Source of the DNA: Pneumocystis sp. 'macacae'
Taxonomy: Eukaryota; Ascomycota; Pneumocystomycetes; Pneumocystales; Pneumocystaceae
Direction of reading: 5' to 3'
Length of the DNA: 64,000 bases
Assembly: GCA_018127085.1 (NCBI GenBank)
Contig: CM030728.1
Span: 124,001-188,000 of the forward strand
This document shows, piece after piece, positions 61,168-64,000 of the stretch (position 1 is its first letter; every line of letters begins with the position of its first letter). Both the position numbers and the translations under genes were made by a program. The notes below the pieces were generated by a model, which worked only from the letters and a program-made list of their open reading frames with translations, made no database searches and had not been told where the DNA came from.

Positions 61168-61930
61168 AATATATACTGTAATCTCAAATCTATCTTATAT
61201 ATGATTTTCCTAGTAGATATACGATTCTTCAGTGTCGTTTGAATCCCCACAAATACAAACAGATCACGTGTTAAAGTTATAAAAACACGTTTACTCTGTA
61301 AATTTATTCAATGGTCAAAATATTCACTTATTAAAGACTGTTTAGCTTTGAAAAAAAGGTTTTTATGTCGTTCAATGGCTTTATGTTTTTCAAATTAATT
61401 ATTATTGTTGATATTATTTGCTAAACTGTGCTTAGAAACAAAAATGATGCTTATACATGCACAATCTGGTAAAAACCAGCGATCTGTTTTATGGTGATGT
61501 CAGTTATTATATCGTTTATTATATTTGTAATAAAAAGTGTAAATATTTCAATTAAAATAGGGATTTTTAAAAAAATATTGAAAAACACTGTTTATATGTT
61601 CCTTAGTAATCCATAATGCATAACACTAAGCTGAATATATATGCCTTATGTATATGTTATATTATATATGTCTAATACGTGCTGCACACTGATTATTTAT
61701 ACTGGTTTTAATGTATTTGTGCACGTTGCTGATTTATGTTTAATAAAAAGTTTTTTTTTAAGGAATAGAGAAAAAATCGTATATATTCTAGATTAAACGA
61801 AGTATTATGTAGTGAAAAGAGCTTCTACTTCCTTTGTTGCTTATTTTCAGTATATATATTCTATCATATATTTTTTAAAATAAGGTTACCATTTAACGTT
61901 GAAAAATCATATTTTGAAAAAAACTGGAAA
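61168..61930. promoter_or_regulatory. Divergent promoter region, MSH2 to TPP2
   Basis: 763 nt. Contains an ATCACGTG E-box (61263-61270) and a small CTGG...CCAG hairpin near 61465-61480, in a block with ATGATGC and GTGATGT steps that resemble, without proving, a box C snoRNA element. No MSH2 domain I exon recognised on the minus strand. Confidence 0.5.
61263..61270. promoter_or_regulatory. E-box ATCACGTG upstream of MSH2
   Basis: The same octamer as at 2452 and 51261, 96 nt upstream of the first MSH2 ATG. Candidate Cbf1/bHLH site by motif only. Confidence 0.4.
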
Positions 61931-64000
61931 ATGGATAAATTTATGCTATCATCCTTTTCAAATGACCCATTATATACATATCCAGTGGGAGGATTGTTAC
62001 CTAAAGATGTATATTTCTATTATAAATGAAATTATTGATTTTTTCCAGGAAACTGAATCTTTGCAATTTTTAAAAAAATATCCAGAATATGACGGGAGAG
62101 GAGTAATTGTTGCTGTCTTAGATACAGGAATTGATCCATCTGCAGCGGGAATGCAGTTTACAACTGATGGAAAGCCCAAGATTATTGATATTATTGATTG
62201 TTCGGGTTTGTCAGAATATATTTTAAAATGATTAAAGACTAATTGTTTAAGGAGGAGGGGATGTAGATACGACAACTCTTGCGGATGTTGTTGATGAAGG
62301 ATTCATGCTTTCAACTATTGGTTTATCTGGAAGAAAGTTGAAGATAAATAAAAAATGGGAAAATTTAGATGGAAAATGGTATTTAGGTATAAAAAGAGGT
62401 TATGAGATATTTCCTGAATCATTGATTTCACGTTTAAAAAAGGTATAAGATATACTTTTTTAAGTACTTGCTACAGCAATACCTAGGAACGATATGATAA
62501 GTTTAGTCAACAACATATTGCTCTTCTAGCTTCTGTACAGAGTAAAATCAATAAGTTCAAAGAAGAACATAAAAACGAAAATCTTCTTACAAAAGAAGAA
62601 TTGGAATTGAAATTAGATCTTCAAGCTCAATATGATTCATTAAAAGATATGATGACTAATTATGAAGATCCTGGACCAATTTATGACTGTCTTGTTTGGT
62701 ATGATGGAAAACATTGGCGTGCAGTTGTTGATACAAATGAAGATGGTGATTTAAGGGGTATTATTTTAATTAAATATTTTATGATTGTTAATTGTTTTTA
62801 GATAAAAAGCCTATGTGTGATTATCGTATTGAGTACCATTATGAACAATTCAGTAAGCAAGATATGCTTTCATACTCTGTAAACATATATGATAATGGGT
62901 CTGTTTTAAGGTAAATTAGGTTTTTTTTTTTTCAAAATTTTAAATTTTAGTCTTGTAACATTATCTTCATCACATGGGACTCACGTTTCAAGTATTATTG
63001 GTGCTAATCATCCTAATGATCCTGATTTAAATGGCGTTGCACCTGGCGTTCAAATCATTTCTTTAAAAATTGGAGATATTCGTCTTGGAACTACTGAAAC
63101 AAATCAATCACTTCTTCGAGCTGCTATTGCTATGATTAATTTAAAAGTTGATATTGCAAATATGTCTTATGGGGAAAGTACAGGAATTAATGATTCCGGA
63201 ATATTTATTGATTTTTTACGAAAAACTGTTATTGGAAAAAGAGATATAATATTCGTTTCGAGTGCAGGCAATAGTGGACCTGCTGTAAGTACACTTGGAA
63301 CTCCAGGGGGAACTACTTCCGGCGTAATTTCTGTTGGTAGGATTTTCTTTTTTTCTTTTTGCAAGAAATTTATCAACAAATTTAGGTGCCTATGTGACTA
63401 CATCTATGATGAAAGCAGAATATTCCATTTTAGAGAATGTCCCAGAAGGCGGATATACGTGGACTAGTCGCGGGCCTACGTATAAATTACCCTCTATATA
63501 AATAAATTTAACTTTTTTTAGCACTGATGGCGCTAAAGGTGTTACAATTTATGCACCAGGTGCAGCAATAACATCTGTCCCAACATATGTTCTTTCACGT
63601 AGTCAATTAATGAACGGAACAAGGTTAATAATAATCATTTAATCATTTTTGAATTAATTTTTATAGTATGTCGTCCCCATCTGCTTGTGGTGGCATTGCT
63701 TTAATTCTTTCTGCATTAAAAGCTCAAGGAATTAAATATACCCCACCAAGGTAATATACGGTTTACCTATTGTTTTAGACTAAGTATTTAGAATATATAA
63801 GGCGGTTGAAAATACTTCGAAGGATGTAGGCGATATTATGAATGTAGGATTTTTACAAGTTGAAAAATCATATGAATATTTTCTTCAACATAGGGAATTT
63901 TTGGACCAAGATTTTGATTTCAGAGTAATAGTTAACAATTCATATTCTAATTGTCGTGGAATATATCTACGCGAATATGAAGAAACAAATTGTCTATATG
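61931..64000 (+). CDS. TPP2: Tripeptidyl-peptidase II, N-terminal part (3' end outside window)
   Basis: Giant cytosolic subtilisin-type peptidase that trims tripeptides from proteasome products. Starts at ATG 61931: [20 protein letters not shown], then GGLLPKD, a 41-nt intron and [19 protein letters not shown]. The S8 catalytic triad is complete: Asp in [10 protein letters not shown], His in [10 protein letters not shown] and Ser in [13 protein letters not shown], plus the oxyanion Asn in SSAGNSGPA. The long insert between Asp and His ([37 protein letters not shown]) is typical of TPP II rather than of secreted subtilisins. Nine or so short introns. The frame is still open at base 64000. Confidence 0.95.

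Noticed and set aside
61400..61530. Box C/D snoRNA-like block (ATGATGC, GTGATGT, CTGG...CCAG hairpin)
   Set aside because: No correctly spaced box D or terminal stem could be assigned; left as unexplained promoter sequence.

Overview
This window is nuclear DNA of an ascomycete fungus, most probably a Pneumocystis species (Taphrinomycotina). The signs are very AT-rich DNA, genes cut by many introns of about 34-65 nt with GT...AG ends, gene content like fission yeast, and a four-exon beta-1,3-glucan synthase of 1,947 codons closely resembling fungal Fks/Gsc1. The species cannot be fixed by eye. All calls come from reading translations and splice sites directly; no database search was run.

Layout, left to right: 3' end of elongation factor 3 (+); a CENP-L/Fta1-like kinetochore gene (-); a ten-exon metacaspase (+); the glucan synthase GSC1 (-), head to head with a GH72 glucanosyltransferase (+); a CBS/PB1 membrane protein (+); importin Kap121/Sal3 (+), tail to tail with the Ran factor Mog1 (-); the Pol II CTD phosphatase Fcp1 (-); a 2-kb gene-free stretch with odd GC-richer islands; a MADS-box factor (+); a TTC27/Emw1 TPR protein (-); a GYF-domain protein (+); the ARF exchange factor Sec7 (-); the pyruvate dehydrogenase E2 subunit (+); dolichol-phosphate mannose synthase (-), head to head with a P5A ATPase (+); a GC-elevated gene-free stretch; a RED/IK spliceosomal protein (+); a Cdc3-type septin (+); a Pom33/Tts1 membrane protein (-); the rRNA methyltransferase Emg1/Nep1 (+); MSH2 (-); and the 5' part of tripeptidyl-peptidase II (+), running off the right edge.

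These are mostly single-copy housekeeping genes with no operon logic. Some neighbours are related in function: glucan synthase with glucanosyltransferase, Kap121 with Mog1, and Dpm1 with the P5A ATPase. I saw no transposon, tRNA, rRNA, CRISPR array or major surface glycoprotein gene.

The most unusual regions are: (1) 24.08-25.62 kb, gene-free, with an ACCCTAA block, several GC-richer islands and an Sm-site-like U-run followed by a stable hairpin, which could be a long structured RNA; (2) about 48.2-52.2 kb, a sharp compositional island that crosses gene borders and peaks near 51.0 kb; and (3) an MSH2 gene that appears to lack its N-terminal domain I.
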